Positions 6,881-15,951 are shown, numbered from the stretch's first letter. The stretch is 33,574 bases of DNA from Vicinamibacteria bacterium (GCA_022820825.1 JAJEEU010000026.1:1-33574); one strand, 5' to 3'. Made by a program: numbers and translations. The notes: generated by a model from the sequence alone, not told the origin.

Positions 6881-9022
6881 ATGCGAGACGCTTGGCATCG
6901 GAACATGGCGCGGCCCGCGCTGGCGATGGTCGCGGGCGGCATGGCGGCGGTACTGCTGGCCGCCGTTCCGGCCGCGGCCCAGTCGCAGACGCCCGCCGAC
7001 ACGTTTCAGCCCTGGCACGCGGTGATGTACCGCTCGGTGATCGCCGCGGAGCCGTCACCGGACGGCCGGCAAATCGCCTTCCTGCGGACCAACCCGCGGC
7101 GCCCGCTGGAAGACGACAGCGGCCGCGCGTGGGTCGAGCTGTACGTGCTCGACGCAGACGGGCGGGAAGTGCCGTTCGTCACCGGCGAGGTTTCAGTGGG
7201 CGGTCCTACCTGGATCAGCAACGACGAGCTGGTGTTCGCGACACGGCGCGACGGCGACGACAACCGGGCGTTGTACCGCATCTCCACGCGCGGCGGCGAG
7301 GCCCGCAAGCTGTTCGAGCACGAGGCCGGGGTGGGCGCGTTCGACATCAGCGCCGATGGACGCCGGCTGGCGTTTCTCGCCCGGGAAGAGGCCGACGGAG
7401 ACCGGGAGGCGCTCTCGAAGCAGGGCTTCAACCAGGAGATATTCGAGGAGAACCTGCGCTACACGCGCCTGCACGTGGCCGACCTCGATTCCGGCGAGGG
7501 GCCCGGGGACCGCGACGTGCGGACGCTCGACATCGAGGGGTCGGTGCGTTCGGTGCAGTTCGCGCCCGACGGGCAGCGCCTGCTCGTCGGCGTGACGCCG
7601 ACGCCGCTGGTCGACGACGGGTTCGTGGCGCTCCAGTTGCGCGTCGTCGATCTCGACGGCCGCGTCACGGCGCGCATCGAGACCGAGGGCAAGCTCGGGC
7701 CCGCCCGCTGGAGCCCTGACGGCCGGCACATCGCCCTGGTGGGCTCGGTCGACCGCAACGACCCGGCGCCGGGGCGCCTGATGGTGGTGGGGGCCGAGGG
7801 CGGCGCGCCGCGCGACCTGCTGCCGGGTCTCGAAGCCCACGTCGCCACGCTCGACTGGCAGGCGGACGGCACGCTTACCTACGTCGTCGATATCGGCGCC
7901 GAGACGGAGCTGGCGGCGATCGCCGCCGACGGCTCGAACCAGAGAACGCTGCTGCCGGCCGGCGAGGTGGTGATCCGCAGCATCGACGCCGCCCCCGGGC
8001 AGACCGTGCTCGTGGCGCACACGCCGCGGCATCCCACCGAGCTCTACACGCTGCCCGCCGGCTCGGCCGCCGACCGCCGCACGACCAGCAACGATTGGAT
8101 GGCGGACCTGCGCTTCGCCGGGCAGACCGTCGTCGAGTACAAGGCGCGCGACGGCCTCGACCTGGAAGGCATCCTGATCCGTCCGCTGGACTACGAGCAG
8201 GGCCGGCGCTACCCGCTGATCCTCGTCGTGCACGGCGGGCCCGAGTCGCACGACCAGAACGGCTGGCTGACCGGCTACTCGTCCTTCGGCCAGGTCGCCG
8301 CCGCGCGCGGTTTCGCGGTCTTCTATCCCAACTACCGCGGCAGCACCGGCCGCGGCGTGGAGTTCTCGAAGATCAGCCAGGCCGACGCCACGGGGCCGGA
8401 GTTCGACGACCTCGTGGACACGGTCGATCACCTGATCGAGATCGGCCTGGTCGACCGCGACCGGGTCGGCATCACCGGCGGCTCGTACGGCGGCTACGCG
8501 TCGGCCTGGGGCGCGACCTACTACTCCGAGCGCTTCGCGGCCTCCATCCCGTTCGTGGGCATCAGCAACGCGATCTCGAAAATGGGGACGACCGACATCC
8601 CGCAGGAGATGTACGACGTCCACCACCGCAAGTGGCTGTGGGAGGACTGGGATTACTTCGAGAAGGCCAGCCCGATCTACTACGCGACCCGCAACCGCAC
8701 GCCGACCCTCATCCTCCACGGTGAAGAGGATCCCCGCGTGCACCACAGCCAGTCGCTGGAGCTGTACCGCACGCTCAAGCTGCTGGACCAGGCGCCGGTG
8801 CGGCTGGTCTTCTACCCCGGCGAGGGCCACGGCAACGCGCGCTCGGCGGCGCGCCTCGACTACGCGCTGCGGACGTTGCGCTGGATGGAGCACTACCTGG
8901 TCGGGCCGGGCGGCGATGCGCCGGATCCGGATGTCGACTACGCGGCCTACCTGCCCTGGGCGGAAGCAGAGAGCGACGACGAAGACGCCGCCCCGGAGAC
9001 GACGGGCGCGGCGGCTCCGTAA
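6881..9022 (+). CDS. S9 family peptidase (prolyl oligopeptidase / acylaminoacyl-peptidase type), exported
   Basis: A 713-residue protein. A signal peptide (about 1-33, ending PAAAQS) is followed by a beta-propeller of TolB/DPP4-like repeats (for example AAEPSPDGRQIAFLR, FAPDGQRLLVGV, ARWSPDGRHIALVG). The alpha/beta hydrolase domain runs from about residue 420. Oxyanion region: LILVVHGGPESHDQ. Catalytic residues by motif: Ser535 in GGSYGG, Asp617 in HGEEDPRVHHSQS and His650 in GEGHGN. Family members cleave short peptides after Pro or other small residues, here in the periplasm. AGGGAGG (6868-6874) precedes the ATG. It starts 28 bases after the selenoprotein on the same strand, so it may be the last gene of that operon. 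It ends convergently with 9047-10921, with only 24 bases between the two stops and no visible terminator. Confidence 0.92.
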   Translation: MRDAWHRNMARPALAMVAGGMAAVLLAAVPAAAQSQTPADTFQPWHAVMYRSVIAAEPSPDGRQIAFLRTNPRRPLEDDSGRAWVELYVLDADGREVPFVTGEVSVGGPTWISNDELVFATRRDGDDNRALYRISTRGGEARKLFEHEAGVGAFDISADGRRLAFLAREEADGDREALSKQGFNQEIFEENLRYTRLHVADLDSGEGPGDRDVRTLDIEGSVRSVQFAPDGQRLLVGVTPTPLVDDGFVALQLRVVDLDGRVTARIETEGKLGPARWSPDGRHIALVGSVDRNDPAPGRLMVVGAEGGAPRDLLPGLEAHVATLDWQADGTLTYVVDIGAETELAAIAADGSNQRTLLPAGEVVIRSIDAAPGQTVLVAHTPRHPTELYTLPAGSAADRRTTSNDWMADLRFAGQTVVEYKARDGLDLEGILIRPLDYEQGRRYPLILVVHGGPESHDQNGWLTGYSSFGQVAAARGFAVFYPNYRGSTGRGVEFSKISQADATGPEFDDLVDTVDHLIEIGLVDRDRVGITGGSYGGYASAWGATYYSERFAASIPFVGISNAISKMGTTDIPQEMYDVHHRKWLWEDWDYFEKASPIYYATRNRTPTLILHGEEDPRVHHSQSLELYRTLKLLDQAPVRLVFYPGEGHGNARSAARLDYALRTLRWMEHYLVGPGGDAPDPDVDYAAYLPWAEAESDDEDAAPETTGAAAP

Positions 9023-9046
9023 GCGCAGGTCCCGTATCCTCCGGTG

Positions 9047-10921
9047 TTACTGGCCGCCCGCGGCAGCCGCGGGGAGCGCGCTGCCGGCGCGCGCGGCCTG
9101 GAGTTGCGCTTCCGTGCGGAACTGGATGCGCGCGGCGCGGCTTGCTTCCCGGTACACGACCCAGACGTCCGGCCCGCCGGCATTGTCGACGGCGATGTGC
9201 CGCAGCTCGGCCCCGAGGCTGGGGAGCTTGAAGATCGTGTACTCCTCGGTGTCGGGATTGAACCTGGCGACCGCGTCATCGGACGACAGGTTCGTCCACA
9301 CCATGTGGTTCCGGTCGACCACGGTCGCATAGGGATGCGCGCCGATCGGCAGGTGGTAGTACGTCGCCTCCAGCGTGTGGATGTCGATCTTCGCCAGGTT
9401 GGAGCCCCACCAGTTCGCCACCCACACGGTGTCGCCCTCGGGATCGGCCGCCAGCCGGCGCGGCGCCTGCCCGCCGGGGTTGTAGACGCTGCCTGAGAAC
9501 CGCATCGCGCCGATGCGGTGGAAGAAGTCGCGATCCTCCGGAGTCAGCAGTTGCTCGCGGTCCAGCGCGCCGGGCGGCCGCATCGGCACCTCGTCCACCT
9601 CGCCGGTCGTGCCGTTCGCATGTCCCACGATGTCCATGTTGAACTGGGCCCACCAGCCGTTCCCGAGGCGGTCGGCGGCGGTGCCGTAGGTCTGGCCGTC
9701 GCCGATCGTCTTGTTCTGGTAGTACGTGAACTCGTTGGTGCCGGGATCGAACTTCAGGGCGCCGTGGCGGTTGCCGGCCCAGATGTTGCCCTTGCCGTCT
9801 TCCTGCAGGCTCCCGCCCACGCGCAGCGGCCGCGGCGGCGTGTAGAGCTCGAACGTTTCGGTCCGCGGGTCCACCCGGCCGAGGCTGCCCTGCGTGTCGA
9901 ACCACATCATTCCGTCGCGCGCCTTCACTATGCCGTGCGAGCGGCGCGCCCGCCTGCCGTCGGGCGCGGTCACCTTGAAGCCGGTGACCTGCCCGGTCCG
10001 CGGATCGATCCTGGCGAGCGTGCGGAAGTCGTTCGGCACCGAGTCGGTGATCCAGACGTTGCCGTCGTCGTCCACGGCCGCATCGTGCATGCCGCCGCCG
10101 CCGCGCATGCCCGACGGGATGCCTTCGGACCAGTCGCTGCCGTCGATCGACGTGCGCTCCGTCGGCAGCTCCGCGATGGGGATGTCGTACTCCGTCACGA
10201 CGTGGCGCGCGGCCTCGCCGCTGGGGCGGGGCTCCAGATCGAAGGTCAGGGGTTGCGACTCCGGGCCGCGGACCCTGGCGAGGTACGCCGCCAGCTCGTT
10301 GCGGTAGTACTCGATCGTGATCGACGGCCGGCCGTTGGAGCCGCGCCAGCCGTGGTAGCTGACGTTCGCCATCAGGTCGATCATGGCGCGCCAGCCGCGC
10401 TCGTCGAAACGGTTCTGCAGCACCAGGCCGGCCTGGTGGCATTCCGTGCACGTGACGCGAAACAGCTCCTTCAGACGGCGATCCTCGCGCGTGTCGGCGG
10501 GCAGCCCATTCAGCCATTCCACGCCCGAAAGCTGATGGGTGAAGTCGGCGGCGGCCGCCAGGGTGAAGTCCTGCGCCACGCGTCGCGCCGGGTCGAGGAC
10601 CACATCCGCGGTCGAACGCTCGTAGCCCACGGCCTGCGCCCAGACCTGGTACTGCCCTCCATCGAGCGGAGGCTCGAGCGCCGGGAAGTAGAACCTGCCG
10701 TCAGCGTCCGTGAAGACGGAGGTCGTGATGGATGCGCCTTCCGCCCGCGCGGAGACCGCGGCGCCGGCCAGCGGCTCGCCGCTCGGTGACGTGACCGTGC
10801 CGGCCAGCGGCGTCGGCGCGGAAGACTGCGCCGCCACGGGGGCAGCCGACACCGCCAAGAGCAACGCGCAGACGCCGGCAAGCGCTCCAGCCAGCACGAC
10901 GGACCGTCGGTTTTCGCGCAT
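9047..10921 (-). CDS. Carboxypeptidase-regulatory-like / heme c / streptogramin-lyase-like propeller protein
   Basis: A 624-residue exported protein (signal peptide 1-31). Residues about 38-125 form a carboxypeptidase-regulatory-like (CarboxypepD_reg) beta-sandwich: LAGTVTSPSGEPLAGAAVSA...TDADGRFYFPAL. A short helical segment carries one heme motif, C158-T-E-C161-H162. Residues about 255-610 form a beta-propeller of the virginiamycin B lyase (Vgb)/SMP-30 kind, with repeats such as MHDAAVDDDGNVWITDS, GIVKARDGMMWFDTQG and HPYATVVDRNHMVWTN. Vgb-like propellers in environmental bacteria are rarely antibiotic lyases, so resistance should not be assumed. Its start (AGGAGAGGGAAC before the ATG) is 14 bases after the stop of the small cytochrome c, suggesting electron exchange between the two. 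Confidence 0.85.
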   Translation of the reverse strand: MRENRRSVVLAGALAGVCALLLAVSAAPVAAQSSAPTPLAGTVTSPSGEPLAGAAVSARAEGASITTSVFTDADGRFYFPALEPPLDGGQYQVWAQAVGYERSTADVVLDPARRVAQDFTLAAAADFTHQLSGVEWLNGLPADTREDRRLKELFRVTCTECHQAGLVLQNRFDERGWRAMIDLMANVSYHGWRGSNGRPSITIEYYRNELAAYLARVRGPESQPLTFDLEPRPSGEAARHVVTEYDIPIAELPTERTSIDGSDWSEGIPSGMRGGGGMHDAAVDDDGNVWITDSVPNDFRTLARIDPRTGQVTGFKVTAPDGRRARRSHGIVKARDGMMWFDTQGSLGRVDPRTETFELYTPPRPLRVGGSLQEDGKGNIWAGNRHGALKFDPGTNEFTYYQNKTIGDGQTYGTAADRLGNGWWAQFNMDIVGHANGTTGEVDEVPMRPPGALDREQLLTPEDRDFFHRIGAMRFSGSVYNPGGQAPRRLAADPEGDTVWVANWWGSNLAKIDIHTLEATYYHLPIGAHPYATVVDRNHMVWTNLSSDDAVARFNPDTEEYTIFKLPSLGAELRHIAVDNAGGPDVWVVYREASRAARIQFRTEAQLQAARAGSALPAAAAGGQ

Positions 10922-10935
10922 GTTCCCTCTCCTGG

Positions 10936-11328
10936 CTACTCCGGCGTCACGGTATTGAGGTAGGCGATGACCTCGCCGACCTGCTCCGGTGAGAGCGTGT
11001 ACTGCCAGCCCGGCATCCGTGCCGAACCAACCATGATGACGTTGCGGACCCTGTCTTCACCCAGGTTGCTGACGGTCTCCCGGGTGAGGATGGGGGCGAA
11101 GCTCTCCGGATACGAAGGCTGGCCCAGCGGGTCGTGGCAGATCGCGCAGCGCTGCACGAACAGCTTCCAGCCGGCCAGCGCATCAGCGGGAAGAGCAGGC
11201 GGCTTGACGACCTCGGCCATGTCGTACTCGGTCCGCACGATCTCCGGGCTGGACACGCGCGTTTCGCGCAGCGAATCCTGGGCCAGCACGCCGAAAGCGA
11301 TCAGCACCAGCGACAGCGCAACATGCAT
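10936..11328 (-). CDS. Small monoheme cytochrome c
   Basis: A 130-residue protein with a short hydrophobic signal sequence (1-16). The class I cytochrome c fold has C61-A-I-C64-H65 and the axial methionine M105 in ARMPGWQY, ending with the typical C-terminal helix LSPEQVGEVIAYLNTV. This is a soluble periplasmic electron carrier. It is immediately upstream of the heme/propeller protein (14-base gap) and 42 bases downstream of the partner-protein gene at 11371-12282, all on the minus strand. The natural inference is that it shuttles electrons for one of the two neighbouring heme proteins. Size and motifs are ordinary for the family. Confidence 0.9.
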   Translation of the reverse strand: MHVALSLVLIAFGVLAQDSLRETRVSSPEIVRTEYDMAEVVKPPALPADALAGWKLFVQRCAICHDPLGQPSYPESFAPILTRETVSNLGEDRVRNVIMVGSARMPGWQYTLSPEQVGEVIAYLNTVTPE

Positions 11329-11370
11329 CGGATTCGCTCACATACTTGTCGGGCCGCGCCGTCCGGAGAC

Positions 11371-12282
11371 CTATTCCGCGCTGCCGGCGACGACGACGGT
11401 GATGTCCCCGGCGGTCATGAGGCCGCCGTCGTGCACCAGGCACCGCACCACGTAGGTGCCCGGCTCGCTGAACGTAGCCTGAACCTCCCACGTGTCGTCC
11501 GCGGGCACCGGCGGAGGTCCCCAACCCGGCGCCCACGGCGAGTCCGCGCCTACCCTGCGATCCTCCCAGACCTTGAACTGCTCCGGCTCGAACGTCGCCG
11601 CCGCTCCTGCGCCGCGGTAGACGAACCAGGCGACGCGCAGCCCCCTGGACGCTATCGTGGTCACGCCCTGGGGCCTGGACCTGAGAGCCACCCGCTCCGG
11701 CACGCCGTCATCCTTCGCCACGGCCGTCAGCGTCAGCGGCTGCCCCACCGCAGCCGTCCTGCTGGTCCCGCCCGGCAACTCGAGCGTGGGAGCCTCGTTC
11801 GTGAGGATCCAGTCCTCGGTGGGCGCGCCGCTGTTGCGCTGCAGGATGATGTCGTCGATGAAGTAGTCCGGGTGGAGCGACGCGTAGGCCTTCTTCGTCT
11901 CGCCGTTGGGACTCGTCAGGGTCCAGATCAGCTCGTTGTCGCCGAAGTCCGCCGGCACGTGTATGCGGAAGAGGAACCGGTTGCGTCGCGGCAGGAAGTG
12001 CGTCGGCTGCCCCTGATCGGGACCTCCCGGCTCGATGTTGTTGGCCGGGCCGATCGGAATGTCGAGCGCTTCCTCCCAGTTCCGGTTGAGGGTGCCGAAC
12101 ACCAGGTTGAAGGACCCGTCGGGATTCTGCTCCCAGCCTTCGTAGGCGGGCACGACTTCCTGTCCGGTGGCGTGCCGCACCGGCTGGGCCTCGCCTGCCC
12201 CCACCCCGGCGCCCAGGACGGCCACCGCCAGCAGCAGGCAGCCGCGCGCGCCAACGCTGCGCGAATGCGTCAGGCGTGTCAT
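11371..12282 (-). CDS. Uncharacterised exported partner protein of the cytochrome/Cu fusion (copy 2)
   Basis: A 303-residue protein with a signal peptide (about 1-32). It is a clear paralog of 4767-5645: it shares GQEVVPAYEGWE, DGSFNLxFGTxNRNWEE, GPDQGQPTxFLPRRNRFLFR, FGxNELxWTxTSPNGxT, LHPDYFxD, and the C-terminal Tx-PGTYVxRCLxHDGGL block. It starts 12 bases after the stop of fusion copy 2, repeating the gene order of the first locus. No enzyme motif is recognised. The strong conservation of the N-terminal block and of the PGTYVxRCLxHDGG block, which holds the one shared cysteine, points to a structural or binding role with the fusion protein, which is inference. Confidence 0.8.
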   Translation of the reverse strand: MTRLTHSRSVGARGCLLLAVAVLGAGVGAGEAQPVRHATGQEVVPAYEGWEQNPDGSFNLVFGTLNRNWEEALDIPIGPANNIEPGGPDQGQPTHFLPRRNRFLFRIHVPADFGDNELIWTLTSPNGETKKAYASLHPDYFIDDIILQRNSGAPTEDWILTNEAPTLELPGGTSRTAAVGQPLTLTAVAKDDGVPERVALRSRPQGVTTIASRGLRVAWFVYRGAGAAATFEPEQFKVWEDRRVGADSPWAPGWGPPPVPADDTWEVQATFSEPGTYVVRCLVHDGGLMTAGDITVVVAGSAE

Positions 12283-12294
12283 CTGCCGTGCCTC

Positions 12295-13710
12295 CTACTC
12301 GCTTGCGTCGGTCTCGGCCGGCGTTTCCTCGAACAGGCCGCAGAGCGGGCAGCCGACGACCAGGTCTCCCCGCTCGATGCCGAGCTTCTCGCGCCGTGCG
12401 GCGATCTCCTCCGCGAACTCTTCCTCGGTCAGGTAGATCCCGCGCGCCAGGTTGATGAACATCTGGTCGACCGAGCGCTGCCCGTCGCCGGACCAGTTGC
12501 GCGGATCCGGGACGTTGGGATTCGACGGCGAGTTGTTGAAGTAGCCCACCAGGCGCAGGATCGTTCCCGCCGGCAGGAGCGGCGCCGTGTCGTCCTCGTA
12601 GGTATAGACCCTGACCCAGCCGTGGTCGTAGCCCGCGCAGTTGAGCATCTCCCGCGTCCGCCCCCAGATCGCTTCCAGGCACATCCGCACGCCGGGCGCG
12701 TGCAGGTGGGGCTCGAAGATGGTCATCTTGAGGGGCTCGGGGACGACGAAGAAGGTCTCGAGCTGCTGGTCCGGGTCCATCGCCTCGAGGTCGATGTCGA
12801 CAATCGCCCAATTGATGCCCCGTTCGTTCAGCGTCGGTTCGTAGCCCCTGGGGTGGAACTTGAAGCCGACGTCCAGGTGGGCCGTGGTGTCCGCGCCGTT
12901 CGCGTGCAGGTGCGTGTTGTTGAACACGATCCTGGCGCTGGCGGGCATGCGGCGGCCCGCTTCGGGATTGAAGTAGTCGGCGTTGCGCCCGACCTCGTGG
13001 ACCGGCCAGCCCCCGAGCCGCGCGCGCGCCTGCTCCTCCTCGGAGGCGGCGGGATCGACGACGCCCATGGTCGCGTGGTGGAACACGAACAGCGCGCCCA
13101 CCGTGTCGCGCCCCCCGCTCCCGCGGTGCTCGGTGACTTCCTTGTACTCCACCGCGGCGACGTAGCGATCTTCTGCCAGCGCGGTCTGCACCTCGCCGAT
13201 CGCTCCCCACCAGTCCGGCTGCTCGCCCGCGACCTGCACGCTGGGCGACGAGATGATCAGGTCAGGTTCCCCAATCTCCCACTCGTCCACGTCGATGAAG
13301 GCAACCGGCGGCGGCATGTCGGCCGGATCGCCGCGCGGCGCCCCGTTGTCCGCCCACACCGCGATCTTCTCGATCTCTTCCTCGCTCAGCGAGGGATCGT
13401 TCTTGAAGCCCTGAATGCCGATGTCCTTCTCGATGAACCAGGGCGGCATGACCCCCTGCTTGTCGCGCAGCCCGGTGCGCTGCTTGATGGCCCTGGCCCA
13501 GGGGCGCACCTCTTCGTAGTCGATCAGCGACATCGGAGCCAGCGCGTCCGGCCGATGGCACTTCTGGCAGCTCCGCTGCAGGATCGGCGCGATGTCCTTC
13601 GTGAACGTCACCTCTGCGCTGGCGGAATCCTGCGCGAGCGCGGGCGCAGCGAAAGCGGGCGCCAGGGCGACGCCGGCAGCCACCGAAAGAGAAAGGAACG
13701 TCCTCGTCAT
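12295..13710 (-). CDS. Exported cytochrome c / copper-monooxygenase-like fusion protein (copy 2)
   Basis: A 471-residue protein with signal peptide 1-27. Cytochrome c domain: C48-Q-K-C51-H52, with M88 in VMPPW. Monooxygenase-like part: FHH (H211, H212), HLHANG (H267, H269), EPHLHAPGVRM (H335, H337, M343) and the terminal CPLC (C454, C457). Identity with copy 1 is high along the whole length. It is the first gene of a minus-strand run (fusion, partner, cytochrome c, propeller protein), separated from the upstream SDR gene by 111 bases that should hold its promoter, although no convincing -35/-10 pair was seen there. As with copy 1, an oxygen-dependent hydroxylase coupled to a heme domain is the best guess. 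The substrate is unknown. Confidence 0.8.
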   Translation of the reverse strand: MTRTFLSLSVAAGVALAPAFAAPALAQDSASAEVTFTKDIAPILQRSCQKCHRPDALAPMSLIDYEEVRPWARAIKQRTGLRDKQGVMPPWFIEKDIGIQGFKNDPSLSEEEIEKIAVWADNGAPRGDPADMPPPVAFIDVDEWEIGEPDLIISSPSVQVAGEQPDWWGAIGEVQTALAEDRYVAAVEYKEVTEHRGSGGRDTVGALFVFHHATMGVVDPAASEEEQARARLGGWPVHEVGRNADYFNPEAGRRMPASARIVFNNTHLHANGADTTAHLDVGFKFHPRGYEPTLNERGINWAIVDIDLEAMDPDQQLETFFVVPEPLKMTIFEPHLHAPGVRMCLEAIWGRTREMLNCAGYDHGWVRVYTYEDDTAPLLPAGTILRLVGYFNNSPSNPNVPDPRNWSGDGQRSVDQMFINLARGIYLTEEEFAEEIAARREKLGIERGDLVVGCPLCGLFEETPAETDASE

Positions 13711-13821
13711 CTGACCCTCCGTTCAACCCCGGTTACGCCCCTCGAAGGAGCGCTAGGTATGCAAGGCTCACTCTACTACACTCCCCGCCGGGACGACAGA
13801 CGCCATTTGGCGCCGTTCGGG

Positions 13822-14604
13822 CTAGATGTCGGCCAGCGTCAGGGGGCGCGGCGAGCGGCCGTCCACGTCGGTGAAGCCGTAGTCGACGCCGAGTTGCGCC
13901 GCCACGAGCACCTGGCCCGTCCGGCGCTGCACGTCGGGATCGGCGGCCAGGGCCGCCACCGCGCGTCCCGCGAACTCCGGGCTCTCGGAGTTGCTCAGGT
14001 CGAAGACGCCCGCGGCCAGCACCGCCTCCGTGCGCACGAGGCCGGGGTACAGCGACGCCACGGTGATGCCGTGGTCGCGCAGCACCGCTGCCGTGTCGGC
14101 CGTCAGCTTGTCGGTCGCCGCCTTCGACACGCCGTAGATCACGTTGCCGAGGTACTTCTGCGCGGCCCACTGCGACACGTTCACGATGAGCCCGCGCTTG
14201 CGCGGCACCATCAGGCGCGCCGCGTGCTGGCTGGCGACGAACGCGGCGCGTACGCCCGCGGTCATCATCGCCTCCCAGCGCCAGGCCGGCTGCTCCCAGA
14301 ACGGCGCCGCCCACGTGAACTTGCCGTCCTCGACCATCCGCTCGTAGCCGCCCCAGGCGTTGTTGACGAGGATGTCGAGCCGGCCGTGCTCCGCTGCGAT
14401 CTGCTCGAACAGCCGGCGCACGGCGTCGTCGTCGGTGTGGTCGCACTTGACGCGCGTGACCGCCTCCGGGAGCTCCGCGGCGTCGATGGAACGCCCGCTT
14501 CCGTAGACGGTGGCGCCCGCCTCGAGCAGGCTGACGGCAATGCCGCGGCCGACGCCGCGGCTCGCGCCCGTAACCAGTGCAACGCTGCCGTCGAGGTTCT
14601 TCAT
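13822..14604 (-). CDS. SDR family oxidoreductase
   Basis: A 260-residue classical-type short-chain dehydrogenase without a signal peptide. It has the cofactor glycine motif TGASRGVG (12-19), NNAWGG (81-86) in place of the usual NNAG, catalytic S144, and Y157-G-V-S-K161. It is thus a full NAD(P)-dependent oxidoreductase of the cytosol. The ATG overlaps the stop of the ankyrin gene by four bases (ATGA), so the two are probably translationally coupled. That is odd for a cytosolic enzyme after three exported products. It is the last gene of the DUF1592 operon. The WGG variation and the GGYERM segment suggest a divergent subgroup. The substrate cannot be predicted. Confidence 0.88.
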   Translation of the reverse strand: MKNLDGSVALVTGASRGVGRGIAVSLLEAGATVYGSGRSIDAAELPEAVTRVKCDHTDDDAVRRLFEQIAAEHGRLDILVNNAWGGYERMVEDGKFTWAAPFWEQPAWRWEAMMTAGVRAAFVASQHAARLMVPRKRGLIVNVSQWAAQKYLGNVIYGVSKAATDKLTADTAAVLRDHGITVASLYPGLVRTEAVLAAGVFDLSNSESPEFAGRAVAALAADPDVQRRTGQVLVAAQLGVDYGFTDVDGRSPRPLTLADI

Positions 14605-15944
14605 GCGCCGCCGTGCTCGGCGAGCAACGCGGCGACATTCTCGAAGCCGGCGGCTTGCGCGCTGTCGTGGGCTGTCGTGCCGTCGAGATCGGCGGCGCCG
14701 GCGTCGACGCCCAGCTCCAGCGCCAGCCTGACGGTTTCCAGCATCCGGGCTTCGAGATCGTCGCTGGCCGGCGGGACCCACCCGCGCGCCATCCGCCCGC
14801 CGCCGGTGTCGGTCGCCGCCAGCAGAGCGCTTCGCGCTTCGTGCCGCCGCGCCGCGCTTCGCGACGGCATGTAGTCGACGCGGTGCACGAACAGCGGGTC
14901 GGCGCCGTGGCGCGCGAGCAGCCGCATGATGCCCGGCTCGCGGTAGCGGGCGGCCAGCCAGAACGGCGTCGCGCCCACGAGAGCCGGCGGGAAGTGGAAG
15001 TCGCGCGATGCGCGCCGCGTCGGCGTCCAGTTGCGGACCCGCGCATCGGGGTCCGCGCCGTGCTCCAGCAACGCGGCCACCAACTGTTCGTCGCGGTGCA
15101 TGACCGCCGCGTGCAGCGGGGCGAAGCCGGCCCCGGCGGCGTTCGGGTCGGCGCCCGCGGCCAGCAGGAATTCGGCCACGTCGCGGTTTCCGGCATGGGC
15201 GGCGAGCGCCAGCGCGCTGATCCCCCAGGCATCGGCGGCGTCGACGTCGGCGCCCGCGGCGACCAGCAGCTCCGCGGAAGCGACGGCCCCGACCCGCGCC
15301 GCGAACATCAGCGCGGTGTTGCCGCCGTGCGGGATCTCGCGGCTGTTCTCGGGACGGGCGTGCGGCGGCACCGCCATCAACTGGCTCCAGACGTCGGAGC
15401 GGGCATGGACGTCCGCGCCGTGCTCCAGCAGCGCCGCCACGGCCCCGGCCCGCTGCCGCGAGGCCGCCCACATCAGCGCCGTCTGGCCGCGCGTGGCGCG
15501 GGCGTTGACGTCGGCGCCCGCTGCCGCCAGCAGCTCGATGATCTCCGGATTGCCGGCGCGGGCGGCCACCATCATGGAGGTCTCGCCCAGCAGCAGCGCC
15601 CGGTTCGGATCCGCGCCCGCCCGCAGCAGGCGGCGCACCATGGCGGAGCTGCCGTTCTCGCACGCGAGCCAGAGCGGCGTCACGCCCAGATCGGTCGCCG
15701 CGTTCACGTCGGCGCCCGCCCGGATCAGCAGCTCCGCGGTCTCCGCGGCGTCGCGGTTGCTTGCCCAGTGCAGCGCCGTCGTGCCGTCCGCGGCGGCGGC
15801 GTCGGCCGGGGCGCCGTCCTCGAGCAGCGCCCTTACAGCAGCCGCGTCGGCCTGCCGGGCCGCGTCGACCAGCGGCGGCGCCTCGGCGGCGGCGGCGCCT
15901 GCGCCGGCGAGCAGGACGACCAGCGCGCCGATGAGCTTCGGCAT
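14601..15944 (-). CDS. Exported ankyrin-repeat protein
   Basis: A 447-residue protein. A signal peptide (1-20, ending AAAAEA) is followed by about nine ankyrin repeats with the familiar G-x-T-A-L-(H/M)-x-A and A-x-x-L-L-x-x-G-A-D-x-N/D pattern: about 24-56, 57-90, 91-124, 125-157, 158-190, a longer insertion about 190-205, then 206-310. Degenerate repeats continue to the C-terminus. Ankyrin arrays bind proteins; in the periplasm the target may be one of the operon partners. It begins 7 bases after the DUF1552 stop and its own stop overlaps the SDR start (ATGA). Similar exported ankyrin genes are often found beside DUF1592/DUF1552 pairs in Acidobacteriota and Planctomycetota (general knowledge, not checked here). 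Confidence 0.88.
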   Translation of the reverse strand: MPKLIGALVVLLAGAGAAAAEAPPLVDAARQADAAAVRALLEDGAPADAAAADGTTALHWASNRDAAETAELLIRAGADVNAATDLGVTPLWLACENGSSAMVRRLLRAGADPNRALLLGETSMMVAARAGNPEIIELLAAAGADVNARATRGQTALMWAASRQRAGAVAALLEHGADVHARSDVWSQLMAVPPHARPENSREIPHGGNTALMFAARVGAVASAELLVAAGADVDAADAWGISALALAAHAGNRDVAEFLLAAGADPNAAGAGFAPLHAAVMHRDEQLVAALLEHGADPDARVRNWTPTRRASRDFHFPPALVGATPFWLAARYREPGIMRLLARHGADPLFVHRVDYMPSRSAARRHEARSALLAATDTGGGRMARGWVPPASDDLEARMLETVRLALELGVDAGAADLDGTTAHDSAQAAGFENVAALLAEHGGA

Positions 15945-15951
15945 ATGCGCC

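Noticed and set aside
9023..9046. Bidirectional terminator between the convergent S9 peptidase and propeller genes
   Set aside because: The 24 bases show no inverted repeat.
9047..10921. Antibiotic resistance (virginiamycin B lyase) call for the propeller protein
   Set aside because: Vgb-like propellers are widespread in environmental bacteria. The added regulatory-like domain and heme motif, and the lack of any resistance context, make this name unsupported.
11134..14874. A 1246-residue plus-strand open frame
   Set aside because: It spans the antisense of six minus-strand genes with recognisable motifs, has no domain of its own, and is rich in Arg, Ala and His typical of shadow frames.
15001..15900. 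Repeated GGCGCCCGC-type units as a DNA repeat or CRISPR-like array
   Set aside because: The periodicity of about 99 bases comes from ankyrin repeats in the minus-strand gene; the units are imperfect and in frame.
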